Both the position numbers and the translations under genes were made by a program. The notes below the pieces were generated by a model, which worked only from the letters and a program-made list of their open reading frames with translations, was not told where the DNA came from and ran no database searches. A stretch of 43,016 bases of DNA from NCBI GenBank assembly GCA_018434245.1, contig JAHDPQ010000045.1:1-43016 (forward strand), read 5' to 3'. Positions within the stretch are counted from its first letter, which is position 1; each line of letters begins with the position of its first letter. The DNA comes from Oscillospiraceae bacterium. Its GTDB lineage: Bacteria; Bacillota; Clostridia; Oscillospirales; Ruminococcaceae. Of the stretch, positions 25,792 to 35,147 are shown one piece after another.

Positions 25792-26709
25792 TCACATAGA
25801 ATTTAGTTTTTCAAGAAACTGGCGAAAGTAGCCCGGAAGCTCACTGGTCAGTTCCAGCCGCATTCCTGTGATAGGGTGGTCAAATCCCAGCGTTCTGGCA
25901 TGAAGACACTGACCCTCCAAAGAAGCAATGCCTTTGCGGGGGCCATAAACCATATCTCCCGCCACCGGGTTTCCCCTGTGGGCCATATGAACCCGAATCT
26001 GGTGAGTGCGGCCTGTTTCCAGCCGCAGCTCCAGATGGGTAAAGTTCCGGTATCGTTCCAGCACCCGGAAGTGGGTGACGGCCTCTCGGCCGTTTTCTTC
26101 GGCAACCCACATTTTTTTCCGGTCCTTGGGATGGCGGCCAATGGGGACGCTGATGGTACCTGCATCCTCCCCCACCCCTCCATGGACCACCGCCTCGTAA
26201 ACCCGGCAGACGGCGTAATCCTTGATCAATCGGGAAAGGCCCTCGTAGGCGGCTTGGGTTTTTGCCGCGATCAACAGGCCGCTGGTCATTTTGTCCAGCC
26301 GATGGACAATGCCGGGGCGTTCTGGGTCCCCTACCTTTCGCAGCTCCTCGCCGCAGTGGTAAAGAAGCCCGTTGACCAAGGTGCCCTCCTCATGGCCGGG
26401 AGCCGGGTGCACCACCAAACCTCTGGGCTTGTTGATCACCATAAGGTGGGGGTCCTCGTAGACAATGGCAAGGGGAATATCCTGAGGTTGCAGCTCTACC
26501 GGGGCAGGAACCGGCAGCAGGATTTCCACCCGCTCCCCTCCCTGCAGCCGCCGGTTTTTGAGGGCAGGCTCTCCCTCCACCAGCACACGCCCCTCGCCAC
26601 AAAGACGCTGTACGGCGTTGCGAGTCAGCTGGGGGCAGGATTTGCTCACAAAAAGGTCAATGCGCTGCCCAGAGTCCTCCGGCAGCGCATACAGTTCAAG
26701 CCTCTTCAT
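25792..26709 (-). CDS. rluD: RluD-type ribosomal RNA pseudouridine synthase
   Basis: 305-residue RluA-family enzyme. An N-terminal S4 RNA-binding domain (about 11-70, GQRIDLFVSKSCPQLTRNAV) is followed by the catalytic domain with the active Asp in GIVHRLDKMTSGLL and the family motifs GRTHQIRVHM and GDMVYGP. The start MKRLELY overlaps the lspA stop by 14 nt, the usual lspA-rluD coupling in Firmicutes. Target uridines are probably in 23S rRNA. Confidence 0.92.
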   Translation of the reverse strand: MKRLELYALPEDSGQRIDLFVSKSCPQLTRNAVQRLCGEGRVLVEGEPALKNRRLQGGERVEILLPVPAPVELQPQDIPLAIVYEDPHLMVINKPRGLVVHPAPGHEEGTLVNGLLYHCGEELRKVGDPERPGIVHRLDKMTSGLLIAAKTQAAYEGLSRLIKDYAVCRVYEAVVHGGVGEDAGTISVPIGRHPKDRKKMWVAEENGREAVTHFRVLERYRNFTHLELRLETGRTHQIRVHMAHRGNPVAGDMVYGPRKGIASLEGQCLHARTLGFDHPITGMRLELTSELPGYFRQFLEKLNSM

Positions 26710-27232
26710 GTTGATCGGGCCCCTGTTCCACCGGCTCCGTGCCCGCCTCATCTGACTTAGGTGTTTTTTGATCGCGTCGGTCTAAAACGATGATGGCAAC
26801 CAGTATCATGCCGGTACCGCAGACAACACAGCAGTCGGCCAGATTAAAGACCGGGAACCCGAACAGAGCGGAAAAATCCAGATAATCCACCACAAAGCCC
26901 CGGAAAAAGCGGTCGATCAAGTTGCCAAAGCCTCCGGCCAGAATCAGGGAAAGACTCCAAATCAGAATGGGTTCCTTGACTCGGCTGCTCAGCAGATAAT
27001 AGAGTAGAAAGAGCAGTACTACAAGGGATATTAGTCCCAGTATCCGGGTGCCGCCTTGAAAAAGCCCAAAGGCGGCACCGCGATTTTCGACATAGCTGAG
27101 GTAGAACAGGCCGGGGATGACAGTGATCCGTTCCCCGGCAGGCGGCCCCAACGCGGCGATGGCCCATACCTTAATCAGCTGATCCAAAGCGATGAGAACA
27201 CCGCAAATCAGAAGGGATAGTTTTTTCCTCAT
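26696..27232 (-). CDS. lspA: Lipoprotein signal peptidase (signal peptidase II)
   Basis: 178-residue membrane aspartyl protease that cleaves lipoprotein signal peptides, such as that of the binding protein in this window. It has four hydrophobic helices. The catalytic pair is Asp116 in VVDYLDF and Asp133 in FNLADCC, with the conserved VENRGAAFGLF at 48-58. A charged C-terminal tail of about 25 residues (RRDQKTPKSDEAG...) is longer than in many homologues. It begins 3 nt after the ileS stop. Confidence 0.95.
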   Translation of the reverse strand: MRKKLSLLICGVLIALDQLIKVWAIAALGPPAGERITVIPGLFYLSYVENRGAAFGLFQGGTRILGLISLVVLLFLLYYLLSSRVKEPILIWSLSLILAGGFGNLIDRFFRGFVVDYLDFSALFGFPVFNLADCCVVCGTGMILVAIIVLDRRDQKTPKSDEAGTEPVEQGPDQHEEA

Positions 27233-27235
27233 AGG

Positions 27236-30034
27236 CTATTCCACGATGGAGGCGCAGCGGGCGCAAAGGGTGTGGTGTTCACCCTCTCCCACCGTGGGGC
27301 TGTAGGTCCAACAACGCTCGCACTTTTCGCCTTCGGCAGACAGCACTTCTACAGTAAGACCCTCCACCTCGCCGGAAACAGGGCCGGTTCCCTCTTCTTT
27401 CAGTTCTACCTGGGAGACGATAAAGATGGTGCTCAGCACATCCTCATTGGCCTTGAGGAAGTCTAGCAGCTCTCCCTTACAGTGGAGAACTACCTTCGCC
27501 TCCAGAGACTTGCCGATTTCCTTGGCAGCTCTGGCCATCTCCAACGCTTTGTTGACGTCGCCGCGGACAGCGATCAGCTTCTCCCAGCGAGCCATAAACT
27601 CCTCGTCCATCTTGCCCACAGCCTTGGGAATCTCGTTGAACATTACAGAATCCGCTTTCCAAGCAGGATCGGCAGGCAGATAGCTCCAGATTTCCTCGGC
27701 GGTGAAGGGGATGATGGGGGCGATCAAAGTGGTCAGAGCCCGCAGAATGCGGTACATAGCGGTTTGAGCTGCCCGGCGAGCCACGCTATCCGCCTTTTCC
27801 ACGTAGAGCCTGTCCTTGATGACGTCCAGATAGAAGTTGGACATATCGATGGTGCAGAAATTGTGGATGGCGTGGAAGATGATGTGGAAGTCGAAATGCC
27901 CATAGGCGCGGTGGGTTCGCTCCAACAGAGCGTCCAGCCGGGCCAGAGCCCACTTGTCCAAATCCAGCAGCTCGCTGTCGGCTACGCAATCCTTGACGGG
28001 ATCAAAGCCGTCCAGGTTGCCCAGAATATACCGGGCGGTGTTGCGGATCTTCCGGTAGATTTCAGAAAGCTGCTTGAGGATGTTCTGGCTGATGCGGATA
28101 TCCGCGTGGTAATCGGAGGAAACCACCCAAAGACGCAGAATGTCCGCGCCAAAATCACGGATGATCTCATTAGGTTCAATGCCGTTGCCCAGGGATTTAC
28201 TCATCTTGCGGCCCTCGCCATCCACCACCCAGCCGTGAGTGACTACGGCCCGGTAGGGAGCCTGACCCTTCCAGGCCACGGCGGTGAGCAGCGCCGATTG
28301 GAACCAGCCCCGGTATTGGTCGGTGCCTTCCAGATAGAGATCGCAGGGCCAGGTCTGATCGGGCCAGTTGCCCATCAAAGTGGCTGCGTGGGAAACACCG
28401 GAGTCAAACCAGACGTCCATGGTGTCGGTTTCCTTGGTAAAGGAGGCCGTATCCTTGCTGCCGCAGTGAGGGCAGGCGAATCCTTCGGGGAGAATCTCCT
28501 GAGCCGGGCGGACATACCAGCTGTCGGAGCCTTCCCGACGGAAGAGGTCGGCCACCGCCTGGGAGGTATCGTTGTTCAGGATGGGCTTGCCGCAGTCTCC
28601 GCAGTAGAAAGCGGGGATGGGCACACCCCAGGTGCGCTGGCGGGAAAGGCACCAGGCGCTGCGGTCCTGAACCATGTTGGCCATTCGGCCCCTGCCCCAC
28701 TCGGGGATATACTCTACCTTTTCGATTTCGGCAATGGTTTGCTTTTTGAAGTCCTCCACAGAACAGAACCATTGATCGGTCGCCCGGTAGAGCACAGGGT
28801 CCTTACAGCGCCAGCAGTGGGGGTATTGATGCTCGATATCCTGCTGTGCAAACAGAGTGCCGTCCTCTCGCATTTTAGCGATGATAACATCGTTGGCTTT
28901 TTCGGTGGGTAGGCCCGCCACAAGCTCCCCGGCCTCGGCGGTCATCAGGCCCTTATCATCCACCGGAACAATGATGCCGATCTGGGGGTAGTGGGAGCAG
29001 ACCTCAAAGTCCTCCAAACCGTGACCGGGAGCGGTGTGAACGCATCCGGTACCCGATTCCAAAGTCACGTGGTCGCCTATGATGACGAGGGAATCCCGGT
29101 CCAAAAAAGGATGACGGCAGACGGAAAGTTCTAGCTCCCTGCCATTGGCGCTGCCCAGAACGGTATAGTCGGAAATGCCGGCAGCCTCCATGGTAGCGGC
29201 GACCAGCTCTTTGGCCAGTACATAGTATTCGCCGCCTGCAGACACCACAACATATTCGTACTTGGGCCCAAGGCAGATAGCAAGGTTGCCGGGCAGAGTC
29301 CAAGTGGTGGTGGTCCAGATGAGGACATACGTTTTGGAAAGATCGGTAGCTCCCATCCGGGCCAGTACACCGTCTTTGTCCTCCTTGACAGGGAACTTGA
29401 CGTAAACGGATTTACAGGGGTCTTCCTCGTATTCGATTTCGGCTTCGGCCAGGGCAGTGTGGCAATCGGCACACCAGTATACCGGCTTCAGGTCCTTATA
29501 GACATACCCCTTGGATGCCATATCGCCAAAAATTTCGATTTGCAAGGCCTCATATTCCGGCTTAAGGGTCAAATAGGGATTATCATAGTCAGCCAGAGTG
29601 CCCAGACGCTTAAACTGCTTCTTTTGGTTTTCTACGTGGCGCATCGCAAAGCTACGGCAGTGACGGCGCAGCTTCACCGGGTCCTGAGCTTCTTCAAAAC
29701 CAATTTCCTTAATGGCCTTCAGCTCAATGGGAAGCCCGTGGCAATCCCAGCCGGGGACATAGTTGCACTTAAAGCCGGTCATGTTTTTGTAGCGGACAAT
29801 GACGTCCTTGAGCACCTTGTTCAGCGCCGTACCCAAATGAATGTCGGCGTTGGCATAGGGAGGACCGTCATGAAAAACATACAGGGGCTTGCCCTCATTG
29901 TTCTCAATCATTTTATAAAACAGGCGATCCTTCTCCCACTGTTCCAGCATGGCAGGCTCCCGTTGAGGTAGCCCCGCTCGCATGGGAAACTGGGTTTTTG
30001 GCAGGTTGAGGGTTTGGTTGTAATCCTGAGCCAT
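27236..30034 (-). CDS. ileS: Isoleucine-tRNA ligase
   Basis: 932-residue class I aminoacyl-tRNA synthetase charging tRNA-Ile. The HIGH-like motif is GPPYANADIHLGTA (57-70) and the KMSKS loop is GRKMSKSLGNGI. An editing (CP1) domain is inserted between them, containing TWTLPGNLAI and GTGCVHTAPGHG. A C-terminal zinc finger has CERCWTY and CARC. The start MAQDYNQTL is chosen for AAGGAGAG about 10 nt upstream; longer reading frames run into non-coding leader. The bacterial-type length and zinc finger fit Firmicutes IleS. It follows divIVA after a 167-nt leader. Confidence 0.96.
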   Translation of the reverse strand: MAQDYNQTLNLPKTQFPMRAGLPQREPAMLEQWEKDRLFYKMIENNEGKPLYVFHDGPPYANADIHLGTALNKVLKDVIVRYKNMTGFKCNYVPGWDCHGLPIELKAIKEIGFEEAQDPVKLRRHCRSFAMRHVENQKKQFKRLGTLADYDNPYLTLKPEYEALQIEIFGDMASKGYVYKDLKPVYWCADCHTALAEAEIEYEEDPCKSVYVKFPVKEDKDGVLARMGATDLSKTYVLIWTTTTWTLPGNLAICLGPKYEYVVVSAGGEYYVLAKELVAATMEAAGISDYTVLGSANGRELELSVCRHPFLDRDSLVIIGDHVTLESGTGCVHTAPGHGLEDFEVCSHYPQIGIIVPVDDKGLMTAEAGELVAGLPTEKANDVIIAKMREDGTLFAQQDIEHQYPHCWRCKDPVLYRATDQWFCSVEDFKKQTIAEIEKVEYIPEWGRGRMANMVQDRSAWCLSRQRTWGVPIPAFYCGDCGKPILNNDTSQAVADLFRREGSDSWYVRPAQEILPEGFACPHCGSKDTASFTKETDTMDVWFDSGVSHAATLMGNWPDQTWPCDLYLEGTDQYRGWFQSALLTAVAWKGQAPYRAVVTHGWVVDGEGRKMSKSLGNGIEPNEIIRDFGADILRLWVVSSDYHADIRISQNILKQLSEIYRKIRNTARYILGNLDGFDPVKDCVADSELLDLDKWALARLDALLERTHRAYGHFDFHIIFHAIHNFCTIDMSNFYLDVIKDRLYVEKADSVARRAAQTAMYRILRALTTLIAPIIPFTAEEIWSYLPADPAWKADSVMFNEIPKAVGKMDEEFMARWEKLIAVRGDVNKALEMARAAKEIGKSLEAKVVLHCKGELLDFLKANEDVLSTIFIVSQVELKEEGTGPVSGEVEGLTVEVLSAEGEKCERCWTYSPTVGEGEHHTLCARCASIVE

Positions 30035-30083
30035 TGTATGTGTTCTCTCCTTATCGTCAAGTGCCCTACCGCGCCAATTTAGC

Positions 30084-30164
30084 CTGTAAAGCATTTTGGC
30101 TTTACAGTTAAAAGCGTGGTATGTAGGGATATGATACCGCAGGCACAACGCGCCGTTGTGGTAT
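30084..30164 (-). other. Hairpins in the divIVA-ileS intergenic leader
   Basis: Two stem-loops: CTGTAAAGC (30084-30092) / GCTTTACAG (30099-30107), 9 bp perfect, and ACAACG (30145-30150) / CGTTGT (30154-30159) extended by ATACC/GGTAT. No T-box antiterminator sequence is seen, although ileS leaders in Firmicutes often have one. Role unknown. Confidence 0.45.
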
Positions 30165-30201
30165 TTGCAGGTTAAATGGATGAGCAGCCGTCTTTTGGCT
30201 A

Positions 30202-30936
30202 TTATTCCTTGCGGGTCAGGTCGTATGCCTCGCCAAAGCGCAGGGTGCCAAATTTCGATTTAGATTTGCGCCGGGGAAAGTCCCCCTGTGAGGCATCGTC
30301 GGCTGCTTCGGCATCTTCTGCCACAGGCTCAAAGGCCAGAGTAGCCTCCTGATCCTCCGGCTCATCCTGCGCAGCCACAAAGGACAGCTGAGGTTCTTCA
30401 GTAGCTTCTTCTCCGCCGGGAGCTTTGACTTCTACCGTCTCGCCGATGTTGGCGACAAAGGGCTTGTCCCCTTTTCCCCCGCCAGAAACTTCCTCCCCGG
30501 GGATTTCCTGAATCAGTTCGATGTGTTGCTTGTACATGGTGAGAATCTGTTCCTTAAAGCGGGCGACCTCCAGCTGCATTCGGTTGAGAGCCATGGCCTC
30601 TTTGTCGATGCTGGCCCGGGCCTCCTCCACCATCTCCTCCCCCTTGCGGGTGGCTTGGGTGATAATAGCCTCCGCCTTGCGTTTGGAGTCCCGGATGACG
30701 CTGTCTCCCAGCTTTTGCGCTCCAATCAGGGCAGCCCGCAGGGAATCCTCATCCTCCCGGTACTGCTCCACTTTTTCCGCCAGAATCTCCAGCTTGTGGT
30801 TTAAGTCGTCTTTTTCCTCTACAAGGGACTCAAACTGGTCGGCCACCTCGTTTAGAAAGCTGTGAACTTCGTCGACCCTGTATCCGCCCATGCCCTTCTC
30901 AAACCGTCTGTTGCGAATATCCGATGGAGTCAGCAT
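30202..30936 (-). CDS. divIVA: DivIVA-type cell division/polar scaffold protein
   Basis: 244-residue cytoplasmic, membrane-curvature-sensing protein. The N-terminal lipid-binding motif MLTPSDIRNRRFEKGMGGYRVDEVHSFLNEV is cut here in two well-known parts, LTPSDIRNRRFEKG and GYRVDEV. Coiled coils span about residues 30-145 (for example EEKDDLNHKLEILAEKVEQ). An acidic, low-complexity C-terminal tail of about 90 residues ends in a basic patch RRKSKSKFG. It sits after sepF and ylmH, the standard division-gene order. Confidence 0.93.
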   Translation of the reverse strand: MLTPSDIRNRRFEKGMGGYRVDEVHSFLNEVADQFESLVEEKDDLNHKLEILAEKVEQYREDEDSLRAALIGAQKLGDSVIRDSKRKAEAIITQATRKGEEMVEEARASIDKEAMALNRMQLEVARFKEQILTMYKQHIELIQEIPGEEVSGGGKGDKPFVANIGETVEVKAPGGEEATEEPQLSFVAAQDEPEDQEATLAFEPVAEDAEAADDASQGDFPRRKSKSKFGTLRFGEAYDLTRKE

Positions 30937-30991
30937 CTCTTATTCCCCCTTTGGATTGTAATGGCTCAATCCCAGCCTGTGGATTGGCCCC

Positions 30992-31753
30992 TTATCTATA
31001 TTTCAGGCAAACCACAGGTAACCGCCCCTTTTTGGTGGGGGGCCCGATTTCGCTCACCTTGAATTTTCCGTATCCCCGTATGGTAACAATATCTCCCTGC
31101 CCCCAGCTACGAGAGATGCTGGTGGCAGGCTGATGGTTGAGCGTGACCAGTTCGGCCCGAATCAGGCCGGCGCTTCTCTCTCTGGCGGCTCCCGTCACAA
31201 GGCGAACCAGACAATCCAGCCGCAGAGAAGGCACCGTCCCCCGCAGCTCCTGAAACTCGGGGACTGGAGGCTCAAAATCCATCGCCCCCGGCTCCGTCTT
31301 GACACCAACTCCACCTACCTTGCGCAGATCTTCCAGCACGACAGGGGCCACGCTGCCCAGTAAAAACAGGACACAGTGCCCCCCGCAGGGTATCATATCT
31401 CCAACGCTTTCCCGCGTCAGCCCCAGAGACATTAGCGACCCAAGATAATCCCGGTGGGTGAGATTGGCTCCCCGGGGCAGGTAAAGGGTGACGGCCTGGA
31501 TGGGAAAGGCATCCTCCTCCGGAGTCTGCCAGAGCGGAAAAAAGCCCGCGACCCTTCGCTCGGCCTGGGGATATCCGCCGTACACAAGATGGTTCGCTCC
31601 CGTTTGACGGGCGTACTCCCGGACGATCATCCCTTGGCGCTCGTTGCAAAAAGCGGTAAAGCGGGCGATTTGTTTTTCTTCGCTGATGCGGTGCAGGTCG
31701 GAAAGGCGAGCCAAGAACTGCCTTTCTTCCCCTTCCAAAAGGGACAGGTTCAT
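30992..31753 (-). CDS. ylmH: YlmH family S4-domain RNA-binding protein
   Basis: 253-residue protein with an N-terminal half typical of YlmH (FTAFCNERQGMIVREYARQ, GYPQAERRVAGFFP) and a C-terminal S4 domain (about 180-240, LRLDCLVRLVTGAARERSAG). B. subtilis YlmH has been linked to rescue of stalled ribosomes. Its ATG directly follows the sepF stop codon, so translation is coupled. It lies in the sepF-ylmH-divIVA division block. Confidence 0.9.
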   Translation of the reverse strand: MNLSLLEGEERQFLARLSDLHRISEEKQIARFTAFCNERQGMIVREYARQTGANHLVYGGYPQAERRVAGFFPLWQTPEEDAFPIQAVTLYLPRGANLTHRDYLGSLMSLGLTRESVGDMIPCGGHCVLFLLGSVAPVVLEDLRKVGGVGVKTEPGAMDFEPPVPEFQELRGTVPSLRLDCLVRLVTGAARERSAGLIRAELVTLNHQPATSISRSWGQGDIVTIRGYGKFKVSEIGPPTKKGRLPVVCLKYR

Positions 31754-32191
31754 TTAGAAGAACACACCGTTGCTTTCCAGCTCGTCCAGAAGGTCGCCCA
31801 TAATCCCCACATTGTAGGGGGTGATGATGTAGGTGCTGTTGGCAACCCGCTTAATCTGGCCGTTGTTGGCGTAGGCCACGCCGGAAAGAAAATCGATGAG
31901 GCGGCGGGTGACATCCTTGTTGGCCTGCTCCAGGTTGAGGACAATGGTCCGCTTGGCGTTGAGGTGGTCGGCAATGCTGCTGGCATCCTCAAAGCGCTCC
32001 GGCTTGACCAGAACCACCTGAAGCTGAGTGGTGGCATGAATGTTCACCACTTTGTTGGAGCGTCTGTCATCCCTTGTGACGGTAAATTCCGGATCGGCTT
32101 CAGGGGAGACGGCATCCATCCCCTCTTCGTCCTCATAATAATCGTCGTCGGGGTACCCGATAAAATTTTTAAATTTGTCTACAATGCCCAT
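31754..32191 (-). CDS. sepF: Cell division protein SepF
   Basis: 145-residue FtsZ-associated membrane anchor of the division septum. The amphipathic N-terminus is MGIVDKFKNFIGY, a disordered acidic linker follows (15-45), and the SepF core contains VVLVKPERFEDASSIADHL, RTIVLNLEQ and RRLIDFLSGVAYANNGQI. GGAGG lies 5 nt before the chosen ATG, six codons inside a longer frame. It follows yggS and precedes ylmH. Confidence 0.94.
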   Translation of the reverse strand: MGIVDKFKNFIGYPDDDYYEDEEGMDAVSPEADPEFTVTRDDRRSNKVVNIHATTQLQVVLVKPERFEDASSIADHLNAKRTIVLNLEQANKDVTRRLIDFLSGVAYANNGQIKRVANSTYIITPYNVGIMGDLLDELESNGVFF

Positions 32192-32230
32192 AAAAACCTC
32201 CAGCTCCATTAATAGAACGCAGTGGTAATG

Positions 32231-32941
32231 TTATTGATCGTTCCGGCTTCCAAAAATCGCTGAGCCCAGTCGCACCAAGGTGGAACCGTGGCGAATAGCG
32301 GCAGCAAAATCACCGGACATCCCCATGGAGAGGACTTCCATATTGACATTATCTATTTTTTTGCCCTTTATGTCAACCAAAATCTCATGCATCCGGGCAA
32401 AATAGCCCTCATTTTCGCTGCTGCTGTTCCAAATCGGGGGAATTGCCATTAATCCCTGAACCTGAATGCCGGGCAGAGGAGCCATTTGACGGATCAGCTC
32501 TTCCACTTGGGAAGGGGCGATTCCCCCCTTGGTGTCCTCGTCCCCGATGTTAATCTGCACCAGCACCTGTGTCGTAACGTCCATCTTCTGGCTGAATTTG
32601 GATATTTCCCGGGCAAGTTTGAGGGAACCTACACTTTCGATCATTTTCACCTTGCCTACCACCTGCTTGACTTTGTTGGTTTGCAGGTGCCCGATAAAGT
32701 GGATGTCGACGTTTTCCTTGTCATAGTCCTCATATTTTTCACTTAGCTCCTGGGCTCGGTTTTCCCCCAGAAGGTTGATGCCGGCAGCGATGGCGAGATT
32801 CACCAGAGCGGCCGGCTGAGTTTTGGTCACTGCCATCAGCCGCACCTCTTCCGGCTTGCGGCCTGCGGCGATGGCGGCCTCATCTATTTCCCACCGGATG
32901 CGTTTGACGTTCTCGGCCATGCTATTCAATAATTTTTCCAT
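32231..32941 (-). CDS. yggS: YggS/PLPBP pyridoxal-phosphate homeostasis protein
   Basis: 236-residue single-domain PLP-binding protein of the alanine-racemase fold. The PLP Lys is Lys40 in AVTKTQP, and further family motifs are GENRAQEL, HFIGHLQTNK, SMGMSGDF and RLGSAIFG. It controls vitamin B6 and amino-acid balance and often lies beside sepF in Gram-positives. Its start overlaps the end of the upstream HlyD-like gene by 20 nt. Confidence 0.94.
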   Translation of the reverse strand: MEKLLNSMAENVKRIRWEIDEAAIAAGRKPEEVRLMAVTKTQPAALVNLAIAAGINLLGENRAQELSEKYEDYDKENVDIHFIGHLQTNKVKQVVGKVKMIESVGSLKLAREISKFSQKMDVTTQVLVQINIGDEDTKGGIAPSQVEELIRQMAPLPGIQVQGLMAIPPIWNSSSENEGYFARMHEILVDIKGKKIDNVNMEVLSMGMSGDFAAAIRHGSTLVRLGSAIFGSRNDQ

Positions 32942-34148
32942 CTTCCAGCTCCGTTCCCTTCGTAATAATTTGATCGTACTGCCGCAGTGTGGTGGTGTCG
33001 TAAGGGTCCACCGGCTGCTCGGAAAGCAGAAAACCCGCTTCTTCGTACATGGGACTGAGCTTTTTAAAGCGGACCACGTTGTTTTCCAGCACGTATACCC
33101 CCCGCTCCCCTTCCTGAAAACGCAGGAAGGCGCTGTCCACCCGCAGGCCGGTATGCTGGCTGAACATCAGCTTGACGGGAGCCTGGCGCAGGTTAATGGT
33201 GTCGGCCCCCACGTGGTTGCAGTGAATGACCAGCACCGCCTCCTCGCTTTCGTTGGAGGTGAGCACCCGGCTAATGGTGGCGGGGATTGCCGGCAGATTC
33301 TCAAACTGTAGGGTGAGGGTTTGACCCTCCCGTACCCATTGGACCTCATACTTCTCTACTTTCACCGCCACATACCAGTTCTGGCTGGTGACAATCCGTC
33401 CCGAGCCGGGTTGGGTGCGGATCATCGGCGGATGTTCCAGCAGCTCCAGAAGCTCCTCCAGATCGGCGTCGCGGGGGATGTTTAAAGGAAGCAGGCTTTC
33501 CAAACCGTCAATGGGCTTGGCAAAATAACCGGAGACCGGGGTTTTTACCACCATGTTGACATCTTGCCCTGTTGCAAAGTGCAAGGATTCCAGCTCCTGA
33601 GAAAGGCTGTCTATTCTGCTTTGGAAGCTCTGTTCCTTGCCGGTGGCAATCTGCCGCTTGTTGAGGAGGGACACCAAGGCAGGCCGCAGGGTTTCCACAT
33701 CGTCAAACCGGCCGGAGGCGCACATCCTCACCAGATAGCCCAGCTGCTGCTTGAGATCCCGGCCCAGAGCTTCGGCATTAGAATAGTGGCTCAAAGAGGT
33801 GTTTTGCGCTTCCTCCAACATGGCGATTTCCCATTCCGTTTGCCGCAGGCGGCTGCGGTTTCCCCCGCCCTCCGCCGAGGAGAGGTACTCCACCACAGGC
33901 TGCCCCACCAGAACCCTCTCCCCATCGTCGTACAAGCAGCTTTGAATGCCGCTTCCCGTTTCGGTCAGCACCATTTCTTCCCGAAAAACAAGAGCCTGTG
34001 CGCTGATAGTTTGGGCCACGGTGTAGGAATAGGCCGTCTCGGTTTTTACCGATTTGCCAAAGTATCGGGTTGCTTGAAAGCCCACATAGCAAAGCAGAAA
34101 GAGGATCAGCATGGAGGCAACCAGTTTTTCAATCCATTTACCCTGCAT
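32922..34148 (-). CDS. HlyD-like membrane-anchored protein of the division cluster
   Basis: 408-residue protein with one N-terminal transmembrane helix (about 8-26, LVASMLILFLLCYVGFQAT). A region (about 45-85) resembles the first half of a lipoyl domain (GIQSCLYDDGERVLVGQPV), followed by a helical stretch (about 95-200) and a second beta-rich part (VVKTPVSGYFAKPIDGLE, WYVAVKVEKYEVQWVREGQTL). This is the layout of HlyD-type adaptors, but no transporter gene is nearby. GGAGG precedes the ATG. The position between miaA and yggS, with a 20-nt overlap into yggS, suggests a link to envelope or division, not to export. Exact function unknown. Confidence 0.75.
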   Translation of the reverse strand: MQGKWIEKLVASMLILFLLCYVGFQATRYFGKSVKTETAYSYTVAQTISAQALVFREEMVLTETGSGIQSCLYDDGERVLVGQPVVEYLSSAEGGGNRSRLRQTEWEIAMLEEAQNTSLSHYSNAEALGRDLKQQLGYLVRMCASGRFDDVETLRPALVSLLNKRQIATGKEQSFQSRIDSLSQELESLHFATGQDVNMVVKTPVSGYFAKPIDGLESLLPLNIPRDADLEELLELLEHPPMIRTQPGSGRIVTSQNWYVAVKVEKYEVQWVREGQTLTLQFENLPAIPATISRVLTSNESEEAVLVIHCNHVGADTINLRQAPVKLMFSQHTGLRVDSAFLRFQEGERGVYVLENNVVRFKKLSPMYEEAGFLLSEQPVDPYDTTTLRQYDQIITKGTELEDGKIIE

Positions 34149-34169
34149 GGTTCCACCTCCAGAGATTGT

Positions 34170-35144
34170 TTATTCGAAATCCGACGCAGAAGATGTAATG
34201 CTACTTGCCTTTACGGTGTCCAGGGCAGCTTGCAGCAGGCTGTTGTAGTCGTCAAAGGCATCGGCCTCCAGCCAGCGGATTCGCTCATCCCTGCGCAGCC
34301 AAGTCATCTGACGTTTGGCGTACCGCCGGGTCTGCCGCTTGAGAGTCTCTGCGGCTTCTTCCAGACTTTGCTCCCCCGCAAGGTACCCCGCCATCTCCTT
34401 ATAGCCGATAGCCTGCATAGCGGTGCTTTGATAGCCCTTGTCCAACAGAGCTTTGACTTCCTCCAGAAGCCCCTGCTTTAACATCTGATCCACCCGCAGC
34501 CCGATCCGCCGGTACAGAAGCTCCCGGTCCCGGTAGCAGAGAGCGAGAAAGCATATCTGATAGGGGGGTTCCCCCTGTTTGGACCGGCGCTGCCACTCGC
34601 TCATAGGCACGCCGCTTGCCCGACAAACTTCCAAGGCCCGGATGATCCGCCCCAGATTGTTGGGGTGGAGCTTTTGGGCCAAGAGCGGGTCTGCCTCCTG
34701 CAGCATGGCCCAGAGATGCTCATTTCCCTTTTCTTTTGCCAACTCCCGGAGCTCTTGACGCAGCCCGGGATGTTCCGGGATGGCCTCATCAAAGCGGATG
34801 TTGTGGGTGAGGGCGGAGAGATAAAGGCCGGTTCCCCCGCAGAGGACCGGTAGCCTCCCCCTGCTGTGGATTTCAGCGATGACCTGAGTCGCCAGCTCTA
34901 CGTAACGGGCTACCGAAAAGCTCTCCTCCGGATCCAAGATGCCAAAGAGATGATGGGGCACAGCCTGTTTTTCTTCCTGTGTGGGAGCAGCAGTGCCAAT
35001 CTCCATTTCCCGGTACACCTGCATGGAGTCGGCGCAGACGATTTCGCCGCCCAAGGCCTTGGCCAAATCCACCGCCAGCCGGGTTTTACCCGAAGCGGTG
35101 GGGCCTCCCACCACCAGCAGGGGCTTTTTATCCATTGGTTTCAA
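34170..35144 (-). CDS. miaA: tRNA dimethylallyltransferase MiaA
   Basis: 324-residue enzyme adding dimethylallyl to A37 of tRNAs that read UNN codons. The P-loop is GGPTASGKTRL (13-23), followed by DSMQVYREMEIGTAAPT, HHLFGILDP, GGTGLYLSAL and the C-terminal TRRYAKRQMTWLR. Two starts are possible: a TTG three codons upstream (35144), with CAGGG 7 nt before it, and an ATG at 35135 lacking a well-placed site. The gene starts 3 nt after the mutL stop, in the usual mutL-miaA order. Confidence 0.94.
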   Translation of the reverse strand: MKPMDKKPLLVVGGPTASGKTRLAVDLAKALGGEIVCADSMQVYREMEIGTAAPTQEEKQAVPHHLFGILDPEESFSVARYVELATQVIAEIHSRGRLPVLCGGTGLYLSALTHNIRFDEAIPEHPGLRQELRELAKEKGNEHLWAMLQEADPLLAQKLHPNNLGRIIRALEVCRASGVPMSEWQRRSKQGEPPYQICFLALCYRDRELLYRRIGLRVDQMLKQGLLEEVKALLDKGYQSTAMQAIGYKEMAGYLAGEQSLEEAAETLKRQTRRYAKRQMTWLRRDERIRWLEADAFDDYNSLLQAALDTVKASSITSSASDFE

Positions 35145-35147
35145 TCG

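Noticed and set aside
30035-30148. Possible longer IleS N-terminus
   Set aside because: The extension reads through the leader hairpins, and a good ribosome binding site precedes the internal ATG at 30034.
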